From positions 20,983,334-21,047,333 of the forward strand of contig NC_084931.1 in the NCBI RefSeq assembly GCF_958298935.1: a stretch of DNA of 64,000 nucleotides, in the 5' to 3' direction. The translations under genes were made by a program, and so were the position numbers. The notes beneath the pieces are model-generated. The model worked only from the letters and a program-made list of their open reading frames with translations, did not search any database and was not told the DNA's origin. Numbering within the stretch: position 1 is the stretch's first letter; the number at the start of each line of letters is the position of its first letter. Origin of the DNA: Phragmites australis. Taxonomy: Eukaryota > Streptophyta > Magnoliopsida > Poales > Poaceae. This document shows positions 11,375-23,056 of this stretch, in pieces.

Positions 11375-12437
11375 GATAGATTCAGAATCATCCCCCCGGC
11401 CGAATCTCAAAGGGGTCCCTCTGGATCCCCGCTTGAGGAGTTCATCCAGGAATCTCGCTCCCGCGAGGGCTCCCACTCCCGCGAGGCCCGAACCAGGAAA
11501 GTGGTGTGAGATCCACCAAACTGACTGACACGACCTCACTGAGTGCCGATCGGTCAAAGGGCTCATCGAGCAGTGCCAGAATAAGCGCAAGGAGCGCCGC
11601 AGGGGTGGCGATGACAAAGCCGCCCCCGAGAACCAAGAACTCGGGTTCCAAGAGCCTGAGCACACCGTCGCTTTCATCAACGAGGGCGCGTACACGCCCT
11701 TTTCTCGTCGCTGCATCAAGATAATGCGGCGTGAGGTGTGCTCGGCTACCCCGGGCACTGCGGCCGTAAGGCCTCTGAAGTGGTCGGAGACCCCGATCAC
11801 CTTCAGTCTGGCGGACAACCCCGCGAGTACTGCAGGCGTGGTGCGACTATCTTTGGTAGTGTCCCCCACCATCTGCAATGTGAAGGTCAGCAGAGTGCTA
11901 ATTGATGGGGGTGCAGGCCTAAACCTTCTATCCCAGGAGGCCTTCAAGAAGCTGCAGGTGCCTTCAAGATGCCTAAAGCCGTCGCTCCCCTTCTACGGGG
12001 TGACACCGGGGCATACCTTGCCCCTCGGGCAGGTCGAGCTGCCCCTCACATTCGGGAGCCGGGACAATTTCCGGACGGAGAGCGTCGTCTTCGATGTTGC
12101 GGAAGTCCCTCTCCCCTACAACGCCATCCTCGAGCGCCCGGCGCTCACCTGGTTCATGGTGGTGACGCACTATGCCTACCTCACGATTAAGATGCTGGGC
12201 CCTGGAGGCCCTATCTCCGTGCCCGCCGAGACCGGTAGCGCCGTCTTCTGTGCGGAGCAGCTTTACTCGGCCTTGGTCTCTGCTCAGGCCGAGGTCGGAG
12301 GACACCCAGGGGGCCTAGGACCCTCTTCATCCAAACCCCGACTCGCCGCCGATGCCTTCATCCCCACGAAGGAGGTCGTGGTGGGCGAAGACCCGTCCCA
12401 GGTCATCCGGATCGGCGGTGACCAGGGCGACAAATAG
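11375..12437 (+). pseudogene. Tat-lineage Ty3/gypsy Gag C-terminus and aspartic protease
   Basis: From about 11480 the frame gives a Gag-end zinc-knuckle-like patch (WCEIHQ.D..DLTECRSVK), a KAAPENQE linker and FINEGAYTPFSRR. From 11724 an open stretch encodes the retroviral-type protease. It has VSRVLIDGGAGLNLLS, where D-G-G replaces the usual D-T/S-G as is common in this lineage, then PLPYNAILERPALTWF. The piece ends at a stop at 12435 just before RT. Most of Gag is missing on the left, so the fragment is truncated there. Confidence 0.85.
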
Positions 12438-13800
12438 GAAAGCGTGCTCGTCGCCTTCCTCCGGGCTAACGTCGATGTGTTTGCATGGAAGCCGTCCGAT
12501 ATGCCCAGGATCCCTAGGGAGGTGATCGAGCACCACCTTGCTGTGTGACCAGACGCACGGCGGGTGAGGCAGAAGGTCCGGCGGCAGACGCCCGAGCGCC
12601 AGGAGTTCATCCGGGAGCAAGTCAGCAAGCTCCTCGACGCTGGATTCATCCGAGAGGTCCTCCACCCGGAGTGGCTGGCCAACCCAGTCATCGTCCCGAA
12701 GGCCAACGGCAAGCTGCGGATGTGTGTCGACTACACCGACCTAAACAAGGCTTGTCCGAAAGATCCTTTTCCTTTACCCCGCATAGACCAGATAGTAGAT
12801 TCCACTACGGGATGCGATCTTTTGTGTTTTCTAGATGCAAATTCGGGTTATCACCAAATCCGCATGGCCAAACAAGACGAAGAAAAAACATCTTTTACTA
12901 CCCCGGTGGGGACCTATTGCTATGTGTCGATGCCCTTTGGTTTGCGCAACGCTGGATTTTTTCATCATTCCAGCGCCCCGTGCGCATTACCCTTGATACG
13001 CAGGTTGGCCGCAACATTGAAGCTTACGTCGACGACCTCGTGGTCAAGTCCCGAGATCGGGCCACCCTACTGGAAGACTTAGCCGAGACTTTCAATAGTC
13101 TCTGCACTACCCGCCTGAAGCTCAACCCCGAGAATTGCGTCTTCGGGGTACCCGCGGGCAAGCTCCTCAGTTTCTTGGTTTCTAGCCGAGGAACCGAGGC
13201 CAATCCGGAGAAGATCCGGGCCATCGAGTAGATGCGTCCCCCGACTCATCTCAAAGAGGTCCAGTGTCTTGCTGGCTGCATGGCGGCCCTGGGGCGCTTC
13301 ATCTCCAAACTCGGGGAGCGAGGGCTCCCACTCTTCAAACTGCTGAAGAAGACCAGACATTTTGACTGGACACCGGAGGCCGAGCAGGCCTTCCAGGGCT
13401 TGAAGAAGTATCTCACCTCACCACCCGTACTGGTGGCCCCCTCCGAGGGCGAGCCTTTATTGCTCTACGTCTCGGCCACCCCCTAGGTCGTGAGCATGGT
13501 ACTGGTGGTGGAGCATGATGAGTGCTCGTGGCAAGGTGCTGGGTCCGAGCTCCCAGCCGCCCCCGAGCAGCCTTCGGGTCTCGGGGCTCCTCCCGACCAG
13601 GCAGTCGAGCTCGAGACCACGGCTCCTCCCGACCAAGGAGTCGAGCCCGAGATCTCGGCTGGCCCCGACCACTGTGCCGAGCTCGGGGGCTGTGAAAACT
13701 CCTCGGGCGAGGCCATAGTCCGGGCCCGCCGCATATAACAGCTGGTGTACTTCGTCAGTGAAGTCCTCTGAGACGCCAAGACAAGATACCCTCAAGCCCA
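12438..13800 (+). pseudogene. Tat-lineage reverse transcriptase and RNase H, frameshifted
   Basis: The RT reads VDVFAWKPSDMPRIP at 12470, then NPVIVPKANGKLRMCVDYTD and CFLDANSGYHQI. It shifts frame near 12950 and continues with AYVDDLVVKSRD (catalytic YVDD intact, about 13022). RNase H/connection sequence follows (PPTHLKEVQCLAGCMAALGR, LPLFKLLKK). An in-frame stop lies at 13229 and another at 13484. Between 13490 and 13740 a block of roughly 80 codons with repeated PPDQ.VE / PEQPS.. units separates the two halves of the RNase H region (...LVVEHDE and LVYFVSEVLRDA). Frameshift plus stops make it non-functional. Confidence 0.88.
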
Positions 13801-13804
13801 GAAG

Positions 13805-14581
13805 ATGCTTTATGCAATGCTCATCGCTTCCAGGAAGCTACGCCACTACTTTCAGGCGCACAAGGTCTCGGTGGTAACCACATACCCATTGGAGCCGATG
13901 CTCTGGAACCGAGAAGGCACTGGGCATATCATCAAGTGGGCGGTCGAGCTCCCAGAATTTGATCTGCACTTCGTCAGCCGCCAGGCAATCAAGAGCCAAG
14001 CTCTGTCTGACTTTGTGGCAGAGTGGACGCCAATCCCCGAGATCGACAATGAAGAATTGTCCGCGTACCCCTGGCAAGATGAGCCTGGGTACTGGGTCAT
14101 GCACTTTGACGGCTCCCTCACGCTGAAATGCGCGGGGGCTGGAGTGGTGCTCACCTCCCCAACGGGTGAAATACTCCAGTACGTCGTACAGCTGCATTTT
14201 CGAGCAACCAACAACATGGCGGAATACGAGGGCCTCATCGCTGGCCTCCATGCAGCGGTGGGTCTCCGGATCCGGTGGCTGCTAGTCAAGGGAGACTCCC
14301 AGCTGGTAGTCAACCAAGTATCCAAGGAATACCAGTGCGCTGATCCTCAGATGGCAGCGTACGTGGCAGAAGTCAGGAGGCTGGAGAGGCACTTTGACGG
14401 CCTAGAGCTGCGGTACATACCTCACCGCGACAACGCTCTGACCGATGACCTCTCCCTCCTGGCCTCTGCCCAGGCGCTCGTCCCAGCCAGAGCCTTTGAA
14501 GAAAGGCTCACACAGCCATCCATCCTGCCTCCCGACCAGGATGAAGTGGAACCCTCGAGCCTAGTTGAGGGAACCCAGTAG
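13805..14581 (+). pseudogene. Second (archaeal-type) RNase H of the Tat element
   Basis: After the end of the first RNase H region (RKLRHYFQAHKVSVVT, HIIKWAVELPEFDL) comes an extra RNase H. It has MHFDGSLTLKCAGAGVVL (first catalytic Asp), NNMAEYEGLIAGLHAA (Glu), VKGDSQLVVNQV (Asp) and HRDNALTDDLSLLAS (last Asp region). A duplicate aRNH between RNase H and integrase is the diagnostic feature of the Tat lineage. This 258-codon stretch is open and its key acids are present, although the surrounding pol is broken. Confidence 0.9.
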
Positions 14582-14589
14582 CACCCTCA

Positions 14590-15764
14590 GTGGGAGGTCC
14601 CGTCAGGGTGCCGCTGCCCAATGAGTGCGTTGCGCTCGCCGGTAGTTCTCAAGATGCCTCGTGGATCGACGAGATCCGAGGGTACTTGAAAGAAAATATC
14701 CTTCCCGGGGATGATGCCTCTGCGGAGAGGATTGCACGGCAGTCCAAACGCTATGCCATAGTAGATGGGGATCTCTACCGGTGCAGCACGGATGGTGTCC
14801 TCCTGAAATACATCACCCGGGCAGAAGGCAGTGAGCTCCTCACTGAGATCCACGAGGGCGAGTGCGGTGGCCATGCATCATTCCACACGCTGGTCGGGAA
14901 GGCCTTTCGGCAAGGTCTCTACTGACCTACAGCTTTCCAGGACGCTTCCAAGTTGGTTCGGCGCTGCAGGGCGTGCCACTTCCACGCAAAGCAGATTCAC
15001 CAGCTAGCTCAGGCTCTCTATACCATCCCCCTGTCATGGCCCTTTGCGGTCTGGGGGCTGGACATCTTGGGTCCATTCCCTCGAGCCATCGGGGGCTATG
15101 AGTACCTCTACGTCGCCATCGACAAATTCACCAAGTGACTGGAGGCGGTCCCAGTTGTCAAGGTTACCAAGAACACGGCAATCCAATTCATCCACGGTAT
15201 CACAAGTCGCTTCAGCGTCCCGAACAGGATCATCACCAACAATGGCATCCAGTTCACAAGTGCCCTATTCGGGGACTACTGCGAGGACCTCAGAATCAAG
15301 CTCTGCTTCGCCTCCGTTGCTCATCCTGGGAGCAATGGGCAAGTCGAGCGTGCAAATGCCGAGATACTGAAGGGGCTCAAAACCCGGACCTATGACATGC
15401 TGGCAAAGCATGGGAAAGGGTGGATCGACAAGCTGCCTACTGTGTTATGGGCCAACCGGACCACACCAAGCCGGGCCACCGGGGAGACACCGTTCTTCCT
15501 CGTGTACGGTGCCGAGCCGGTCCTCCCCTCCGAGCTCACTCTCGGCTCCCCTCGGGTGAATGCCTATTCAGAAGGCAAACTGGAACTGCGAAGACGCGAC
15601 GACGTCGATCACTTGGAGGAGCGTCGGCGACGAGCCACCGTCCGAGCAGCAAGATACCAACCAGATATCAGCGTCACATCCGGGCCCGGTCACTCGAGGT
15701 TGGGGATCTAGTTCTCCGACGCACCCAAACACGCAAAGGAAAGAATAAACTGTCCCCTATGTGG
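14590..15764 (+). pseudogene. Integrase of the Tat element, truncated at 15764
   Basis: The N-terminal zinc-binding part (GELLTEIHEG-like, with H..H and RRCRACHFHAKQIHQ) spans 14590-15000. The catalytic core begins FAVWGLDILGPFPRAIGGY at 15045 (first Asp) and continues through a shifted frame: IITNNGIQF near 15235, where the usual second Asp codon now reads Asn, then HPGSNGQVERANAEIL at 15325. C-terminal sequence VGDLVLRRTQTRKGKNKLSP lies at about 15700. The element is cut off exactly where the Tekay 3' LTR begins, and its remaining integrase end, 3' region and LTR are not found beyond 21614. Confidence 0.85.
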
Positions 15765-18700
15765 TGTGACGAACCGTCCAAATAGTATTCTAATTAATCA
15801 TCAGGAGGATCATTGTTCATAATTACAACCTCGATGATTAACCAGAATACTATTCCGGTAGTCCCAGCACGTGTTTTGTGCCCAGGATCGGAACACATGC
15901 CTTCCAACTCAAATATCACAACACAGTTTAATAGAGAGCAATTAATTAAGCTGTATTACAATACTTAAACATGCAACTGCTTCCACAATTTACAACAAAA
16001 GAGGAACAACAACAACTACGCAGCGGAAGATAAACCTATACAACAAAAGAGTATGGAGCCGTATGCCCTTAGGCTCCATACCAAAAGCGCCGGAGTTCGG
16101 AGTAGAAGGTGCTACTCCTGCCCGCCACCCTGATCGGCAGGCACAAAGTAGCCGAACACTGCCTCTTCCTCACCAACCTGTGAACCTGAAACTTAAGGGC
16201 AGTACCCTTAGTACGAAGGTACTAGCAAGTCTTACACAGTATGAGTATATATATTCTCGACTCCAAGGATCATGCATTTAAAGCTGTAGCAAGGATTAAG
16301 ACATGTTTAAGTTCATTAAGCGGTAAGCAACCTAGACTCTAGGTGTAAGCAACTGACTTAACCAACCACCCACTCAGACCCTGCCAACCAACTGATCAGA
16401 ACAGATATATAAAAAACAAGTGTATAAAAGTAAACCATTACCACCGACCACATACCGACCAAACCACCCAAACCAACCATGCCACAACCCACATCAAAAC
16501 TCTACGACCAAAACATGATCGCTCGGTGGAGATAAGCGATAGCAATGCTCATGACCGAGAGCGCGGCAGTTTGAACTGATTATACACCCTGCAGGGGGAT
16601 ACTCCTGGACCCACACGACACATGGACCATACGGCTTGTGCCACCCGCTAAGATGCACACAAGGGGGTACCCGTGACAACCTTTCCTAACCAGGCCGAAC
16701 CATGTGGATCAACCATAGCTCGACGCGGCGGTATTAGAACTACTCCCCGAGCAAACTAATACCGCTAAAAGCCCGGACTCAAACCGGACTCACACCGTCT
16801 ATGACGAGGCCCACATGACCACGTCTGCGAAGGTAATCAGCTCGCCTACCATTATATCAGCATGTGGTGAGTAAGGTAAGTGCTAAAGCCGACTACACCG
16901 ACGGTCGGTGCTTAACCGGTGCAAGCGGTCTACGGTGTCCGGGTTCCCTCCCCGAACTGCCTGAGGACTCCTCGTGAGCAGATGACACCCCTAACACAGC
17001 CCACACCTCGTCTCAACTCACCACTCACCAAACCGACTCATCATCAACACAACCACAAGTGTGAACAAGTAATAAGCCCTAGGCTCGCGACAATGGTGGA
17101 CGCCGTCGTCGACTTCTACCGGAAAGCCTAAGTACCACTAAGCATAGCGAACTATAATTAGACCTCGATGACACCACTAGGCTCCAAGGAGTAACACATG
17201 ACACGTGACCGAAATGGGAGAATGCATCGGCATAGGTTCTACCCAACTCGGTACCCGACACATGCAATGTATACATAAGCCTAGATAACATATTAGATTT
17301 TCAAGTAGACACGGTGCAATATGAACGATGCTTGCCTTGCTGCCCTAGCTGCTGCTCACAGCTACCCGAGTCACGATCACCACTGCGGGAACCTCTGGGG
17401 ACAGCCTCGTTCGCCGGGTCGAAGCTCCCTAAAAGAATCACGCGTGCAATGCAATGAATATGAATGTTATGAAATGAAGGATGCTCCATAGAATGCGATA
17501 ACAGTGCAAATCGCCGGGGCACGAGTTCTAAAGCATCGAAGATTTTTCTTAAATGGGATTACTGCTAAACGTTTGAACACTTCTAGGATTAATTAAGCTT
17601 AACCCTATATAGAATTGTAACAACATCTAACATGTGGGTGATTATTTTTTCTGAATAGGGAGTATTAAAACAAGAATAACAAAATTGGACTCATCAATTT
17701 TGGAAATACCAAACTTTAACTATGAATTATCCAAGCCTAGACATATTTCATTAATTCAATAATTCACAGCACACATTTCCTGGCCACTGGCATTTTTAAT
17801 GGATAGATCATGTCATAACAAAACCAACAAAATTGGTTTCATGAATTTTGGAGCTATACACAATTTCCTATGCATTTTTCAAGATTTCAGCCGATTTATC
17901 AACTCAACAGATATTCATTTCGCAATTTCTGATTTCCTCAAATATTAAAATGGGCCCACGCCTTTTTCTACCGGCGCCCAACTAGCCACAGGCACAGACA
18001 GTGGGGCCGGGCTCATTTTGACTGGGGTCAAAATTGAACCCCGCCCAGCACACCGCGCAGCGCGGCCGGCCGGTGGCTCGGGCTGTGCCCGCCGGCGGCG
18101 AGCGGCGCAGTCCAGGCGGCCGGGAAGGGTAGCTGTGGCTCCAACATGTGCGTGTGGACCCAGCTGAGGCATACGTGGTCGCCGGCGACAGCTGGAGGAT
18201 GGCCAGCGGCAGCGGACGGCGGAAACTATACGGCGGCGGCACGGTTTTGACGCGCCGACGGCAAATGGTGACGCAACAGACTCGGACGAGGGCAGCTATA
18301 GCTTCTACGAGGGCGCGTGGACCAAATGGCGCGGCCCAACACCGAGGAGCTCAACGGTGGCACGGCCGACGGCGAGAGCTGTCGCGCGGCGGCAGCCGGT
18401 TGTCGCGGACGCACGCGCCAGCAACGGGACGGAGGGAAAATGGCGCGCGCATAAGGTGTACAGGAGCACGGGGAAGCTCACCGTGTAGCGGGTTGGGCCG
18501 GAGAAGCGAGGACGTGGCGGGTCGACGGAGGACGGCGGAGCTCGGTTGCCGCCGTTGGGGAAGAAAGCGCGGACGGCTCCAATCCGTGCGGGAAACGGCC
18601 GGGGAACGAGGGGAAACGGTAAAGGAGGGCCTTGGCGACCTCCCTCGGTGCTCCACCCTGCTCGGGCTCGGCGGAACACGCCGGTGGCGCGTGTTTTTGG

Positions 18701-19417
18701 CCGGCGGCCGTGACTCTGCTTTGCTCAGCGCTGCGCTGCTCTCTGTGCTCGCTGGTGCCGCGCAAGAGGGGAAAGAGAGAGGGAAAGCAGAGGTAGGGAG
18801 GGGAGGATAAGGACACGGCGCCGTGTCCTGGTTTCCGGCGACGTGGCCTGGCCACCGAAGTCAACAAGGGCGGCCGCCGCTTGCTCTGTGAGAGCGGGAG
18901 AAGGGGGAGCGGAGAGCTGTGTGTGCGAGGGGGGGTGACAGGTGGGGCCGTGAACAGTAACCGGCCGGCAAAATATCCCCACCACTTTAGCCATCCATTT
19001 GAATGCCTTCCCAAGGTCCAAAATTGGTAAAACAAATTTTGTTTGAAACTAAAATTCATAAGGAACCCATTTGAACTTGTTTGATCCAGAATGCTTGAGC
19101 CAATTTTGAATAAAAATTGTTCAAAGATGCTATCTTTTCCAACTTGTGATAATTTTTATGCCTTCTAAACATTTCCCAAAAATTTGGGAAAATTCATTTA
19201 TATTCTCCTCTTGGCATCTACTAATTTCTAAAATTGTCACCAGCCCTATGTTCTATGGAAGTTTTGGGAGATGCTTTACAACACATCAGTTAAACCTGGT
19301 TTAACCAAATTCGGTTTAATCCACATTGCAAGTCTATACTGCTCAAAACAAAAACAAATGATGCTAATGATGCTCATTAGCACTTAATTACGTGTTTAGA
19401 AACTCTGGGCCGTGACA
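15765..19417 (-). repeat. 3' LTR of the Tekay-type element (3.65 kb)
   Basis: It starts on the minus strand with TGTCACGGCCC directly after the polypurine tract and ends ...GGTTCGTCACA at 15765. A long LTR (over 3 kb) fits the Tekay/Del clade. The centre (about 17990-18970) is very GC-rich and open in several frames without a recognisable protein. The first few hundred plus-strand bases are homologous to the solo LTR at 3621, but that copy has the GGTCAGACC motif region where this one has the GC-rich segment. Confidence 0.88.
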
Positions 19418-19431
19418 AACCTCCCCCCCTT
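19418..19431 (-). promoter_or_regulatory. Polypurine tract (plus-strand priming site)
   Basis: The minus strand reads AAGGGGGGGAGGTTTG immediately before the LTR start TGTCACGG. This is the position and composition expected of the primer for second-strand DNA synthesis. Confidence 0.85.
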
Positions 19432-19616
19432 AAAAAGAATCTCGTCCCGAGATTCGGTACGAGCCGGAGAGGGGACAATGAGCACGCTGTGATGACTTAG
19501 CAGGCTGTGAGCCAACATCATGACGCAAGAGATGGAATCCAACGTAGATTTTTATTCAATCATAGCGATGAACACATACATGCGAGAGATTCCAAATACG
19601 CTATATTACATTAGTA

Positions 19617-21614
19617 TTACAAATTCTCAAAGAACTCAGGATACTCGGAACGAAGCTGATCTTCCCGCTCCCAAGTCGCTTCGGACTCGGAGTGGTTACT
19701 CCACTGAATCTTCAAGAATTTAATTGAACTCCGTCGTGTCTTGCACTCGGCTTCATCCAAGACTCGCATTGGCTTCTCACAATATGTCAAGTCCGGTTGC
19801 AATTCTTCGGGCGCAACATCAACGACATCGGTCGGGACTCGGAGACACTTCTTGAGTTGTGAGACATGAAACACATTATGTACCGCGGAGAGGGACGGCG
19901 GCAACTCCAATTGATATGCAACCTCTCCTCGCCGAGCTAGAATCTGAAACGGTCCAACATACCGAGGCGCCAGCTTGCCTCGGACTTGGAATCGACGAAC
20001 GCCTTTGAGAGGCGAGACCTTCAGGTACACGTGATCCCCTACCTCAAACGTGAGCTCTCGGCGACGTCGATCTGCATAGCTCTTCTGCCTCGACTGGGCC
20101 GTGAGAATACTCTTGCGGATATTCTGGACATGACCTTCTGCCTCCTTGACCAAATCCGGACCCAGAAAAGCCCGCTCACCGGATTCGGACCAATTCAGCG
20201 GCGTACGGCACCTCCGACCATAAAGGGCCTCGAATGGCACCATCTCAATACTAGCCTGGAAACTGTTGTTATAAGAAAATTCCGCGAACGGCAGGCATAT
20301 GTCCCACTTCTTCCCATAAGTGAGCACACAAGCACGGAGCATATCTTCGAGAATCTGATTTACCCTCTCCGTCTGACCATCCGTCTGCGGGTGATACGCC
20401 GTGCTGTGGAACAACTCGGTCTCCATAGCCTCCTGGAAATTTCTCCAGAAATGAGAAGTAAACTGTGTACCCTGATCAGAAACAATCTTCTTCGGCACTC
20501 CATGGAGACAAACAATTCTAGTGAGGTACAACTCCGCATACTGCTTAGCAGAATAAGTGGTCCTGACAGGAAGAAAGTGTGCGGACTTTGTCAACCGGTC
20601 CACGATGACCCAAATAGAGTCGTACCCCCTCGAAGTCTTCGGTAAGCCGGTAATGAAATCCATCCCAACTTCCTTCCACTTCCAAGATGGAATGGGCAAA
20701 GGCTGGAGTGTGCCGGCAGGCTTGATGTGTTCCTTCTTCACCCTTCGACAGACATCGCACTCAGACACATACCTAGCAATCTCCCGCTTCATGCGAGTCC
20801 ACCAGAAACGGGGTTTCAAATCCTGATACATCTTCGTACTGCCTGGGTGAATGGACAGCAACGAATCGTGAGCCTCATCAAGGATCTTCTTTCTCAGCGC
20901 CTCGACCCTCGGAACCACTAGACGGTTTCCAAACCAGATAACGACCTGACCATCCTCAGTAAAGCACAAGGCCTGCCCGATCTTCCTCTTCTCTCGAATT
21001 CGGGCCATACCCTTATCATCCCTCTGAGCAGCCTTAATATCATCAATGAGCATGGACTTGATTTCGAGATTTGCAATAAAACCATCCAGCACCATATCAA
21101 GCCCAAGACGCCGGAAATCATCACACAACGTGGATTCCATCGGTGAGGCTACAAGACAGTGACAATGAGCCTTTCGACTCAAAGCATCGGCGACCACATT
21201 CGCCTTGCCAGGATGGTAGTGAACCTCCAGCTCGTAGTCTTTGATCAACTCAAGCCATCTGCGCTGTCTCATGTTCAAATCCGCCTGCGTGAAAATGTAC
21301 TTCAGGCTCTTGTGATCCGTGTAGATACGGCACAAGTTTCCCATCAAGTAGTGGCGCCACATCTTCAGAGCGTGCATGACAGCTGCAAGTTCAAGATCAT
21401 GTGTCGGATAGTTCTCCTCGTGACGCTTCAACTGTCGGGATGCATATGCAACGACTCGGTCCTCCTGCATCAAAACACAGTCGAGACCGATGCCGGACGC
21501 GTCGCAATACACATCAAACCCTCTGGTCACATCAGGCTGAGCAAGCACTGGGGCAGTCGTGTGCAGCTTCTTCAATGTCTGGAAGGCAGACTCACAGGCA
21601 TCTGAAAACTCAAC
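19617..21614 (-). CDS. Partial Pol of Tekay chromovirus: RNase H, integrase, chromodomain
   Basis: One open frame of 652 codons starts at the first Met (21575). Coding homology extends to about 21614, so the true N terminus is lost. RNase H spans residues about 19-136 (FDVYCDASGIGLDCVL, YTDHKSLKYIF, NVVADALSR). The integrase follows: a zinc-binding H2C2 region (HDSLLSIHPGSTKM ... CDVC), core acids in GMDFITGLPK, SDQGTQFTSHFW and GQTERVNQILEDML, then GPFQILARRGEVAYQLELP and VFHVSQLKKCL. The last 50 residues (IKFLKIQWSNHSESEATWE) resemble a chromodomain, which directs chromovirus integration. It has no stops despite the missing 5' half, suggesting the insertion and truncation are fairly recent. 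Without RT and Gag it cannot act alone. Confidence 0.9.
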   Translation of the reverse strand, partial: VEFSDACESAFQTLKKLHTTAPVLAQPDVTRGFDVYCDASGIGLDCVLMQEDRVVAYASRQLKRHEENYPTHDLELAAVMHALKMWRHYLMGNLCRIYTDHKSLKYIFTQADLNMRQRRWLELIKDYELEVHYHPGKANVVADALSRKAHCHCLVASPMESTLCDDFRRLGLDMVLDGFIANLEIKSMLIDDIKAAQRDDKGMARIREKRKIGQALCFTEDGQVVIWFGNRLVVPRVEALRKKILDEAHDSLLSIHPGSTKMYQDLKPRFWWTRMKREIARYVSECDVCRRVKKEHIKPAGTLQPLPIPSWKWKEVGMDFITGLPKTSRGYDSIWVIVDRLTKSAHFLPVRTTYSAKQYAELYLTRIVCLHGVPKKIVSDQGTQFTSHFWRNFQEAMETELFHSTAYHPQTDGQTERVNQILEDMLRACVLTYGKKWDICLPFAEFSYNNSFQASIEMVPFEALYGRRCRTPLNWSESGERAFLGPDLVKEAEGHVQNIRKSILTAQSRQKSYADRRRRELTFEVGDHVYLKVSPLKGVRRFQVRGKLAPRYVGPFQILARRGEVAYQLELPPSLSAVHNVFHVSQLKKCLRVPTDVVDVAPEELQPDLTYCEKPMRVLDEAECKTRRSSIKFLKIQWSNHSESEATWEREDQLRSEYPEFFENL

Positions 21615-23044
21615 TTATGCTTTCAAATCAATAGCCTTCTTCTTCATCAATCACAACTCTAATAATTAGTATGTATATTGAATAAACAAAAAAAAATTCA
21701 TAATTAAAAAGTACTAAATAATCTATTCTATTTATTCAATATTCCATAATTAACAAACAGGCGAACTAATTTAGAAAGTATCAAATCGCAATATCGCATG
21801 ACGCCATGACCTAATCAAAAGCACCAACTGATCTATTTTGTTTATTCATCGATTAACAAACACTCAAACAGTGAAACTAATGTTAAAAGTCACTGAAGCA
21901 TTGTCGAAGATGTGCTCTGTGCATGCCAAAAGCTGAATCGACAATCCACAATCTAGGGACGGATTGTGCCACAATCCACAATTCGGTTCCCCCCAAGTTC
22001 TGTTAGATTGTGTGGGATGGCAAATGAGCCTTGACATCAAAGTTGGTGGAACTTACCCGCAATTGCCATTGAACCATCCCCCCATTGATCCCTCCCCTCT
22101 TTGCGCCCCCACTCGATTGCTCCCCGACTCCTTCGCTCCCTCCCTCTCTAGAAACCCTATCGCCGCCCGGTGACCCTGGTAACTGGCACGCTCCCTGCCC
22201 GCCCGGCGCGCCTCCCCACCGCCCGACGCGCTCTGCCTCAACCAGCACGATCCCCGCCAACCTGCGCGCCTCCTCGCCCCTGACCTCACCGACCGTGCTC
22301 CCCGTCCGACCGGCGCGCCTCCTTGCCTCCAACCTCACCAACCGCACATCCCTCGATCATCGCCCCCATGGTCCTCTCCTAACTCTGGCGATGGCTTCTC
22401 TCGCGGGAAGGTGAGTTACTCTTCCTCCTCCCCTCCCCCTCCACCTCCGCTTCGCCTCCTAGATTTCATCTCATGAGGCGAGTTGTTAGGGTTCAGCATG
22501 TTCTTCTCTGAGAGGAGGAGCTCAGAGAAGGGAAGACTAGTGGTGCTGCTAGAGGAAGGCGAGGGGGCAAAGGGAAGATTGCTAAGGGCTGTGGGGGAAG
22601 GTCTACTCTGGCTTATAGCTTCTTTCTACTCTCTCTGACCAAAGGTATGGAGAAAATCTTCTTTGTGCCTCAAATTGTGTGATGCCATAGGTGGATTGAT
22701 ATTTCCTCTTGGTGGATCTTGATGTCCCTTGTGTGATTTCGTGTAAAATTTGGTTGCTGAGGTTAGCTTTGTGTGGTTTATCTGATGATATGATGCGTTT
22801 ATGTATACACATGCATAACAGAATGGATGGTATTCTGTCAATTTTTGCTGGACTACTTTCCCAATCTTTATTTCTAGAAAGTAGAAATAATATGGAAACA
22901 TTAGAATGCATTTGTAAATGTCGAATCAACATTATATTTGTATATAGCAAATGACTCGCGGTGATGCACGAGACACCTGTCGTTGCGTTGTTCAGGTGGC
23001 TTTGCATTTCATCAAAGGGATAATTCCTGTCATACCAATGCAAA
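21615..23044. other. Unclassified segment, possible gene fragment
   Basis: Beyond the chromovirus truncation is AT-rich DNA (21615-21950). It holds two degenerate copies of a stretch of about 75 bp: 'TCTATTCTATTTATTCA...AACAAACAGGC' at 21722 and 'TCTATTTTGTTTATTCA...AACAAACACTC' at 21832. A GC-rich, C-rich tract (22070-22420) follows. It has an ATG at 22391 opening a seven-codon exon ending in a good splice donor (GGGAAG|GTGAGT). Basic Gly/Arg/Lys-rich coding-like sequence lies at about 22510-22600. This looks like the 5' end of a plant gene or a captured fragment, but I do not recognise a product or downstream exons. Confidence 0.35.
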
Positions 23045-23056
23045 ATCATCCCCATC

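Larger units (their letters stand above)
15765..21614 (-). mobile_element. 5'-truncated Tekay/Del-type chromovirus (Ty3/gypsy)
   Basis: On the minus strand the order is RNase H - integrase - chromodomain-like end - polypurine tract - LTR. This matches the 3' part of a Tekay-clade chromovirus. The sequence just before the tract (CTCGGGACGAGATTC then TTTTTAAGGGGGGG, 19425-19455) is the typical clade signature. Gag, protease, most of RT and the 5' LTR are missing: homology stops at about 21614. Without the second LTR there is no duplication to check. Confidence 0.88.

Noticed and set aside
18148..18810. 220-codon open frame as a gene
   Set aside because: It lies in the GC-rich centre of the Tekay LTR, overlaps equally long minus-strand frames and has no recognisable domain.
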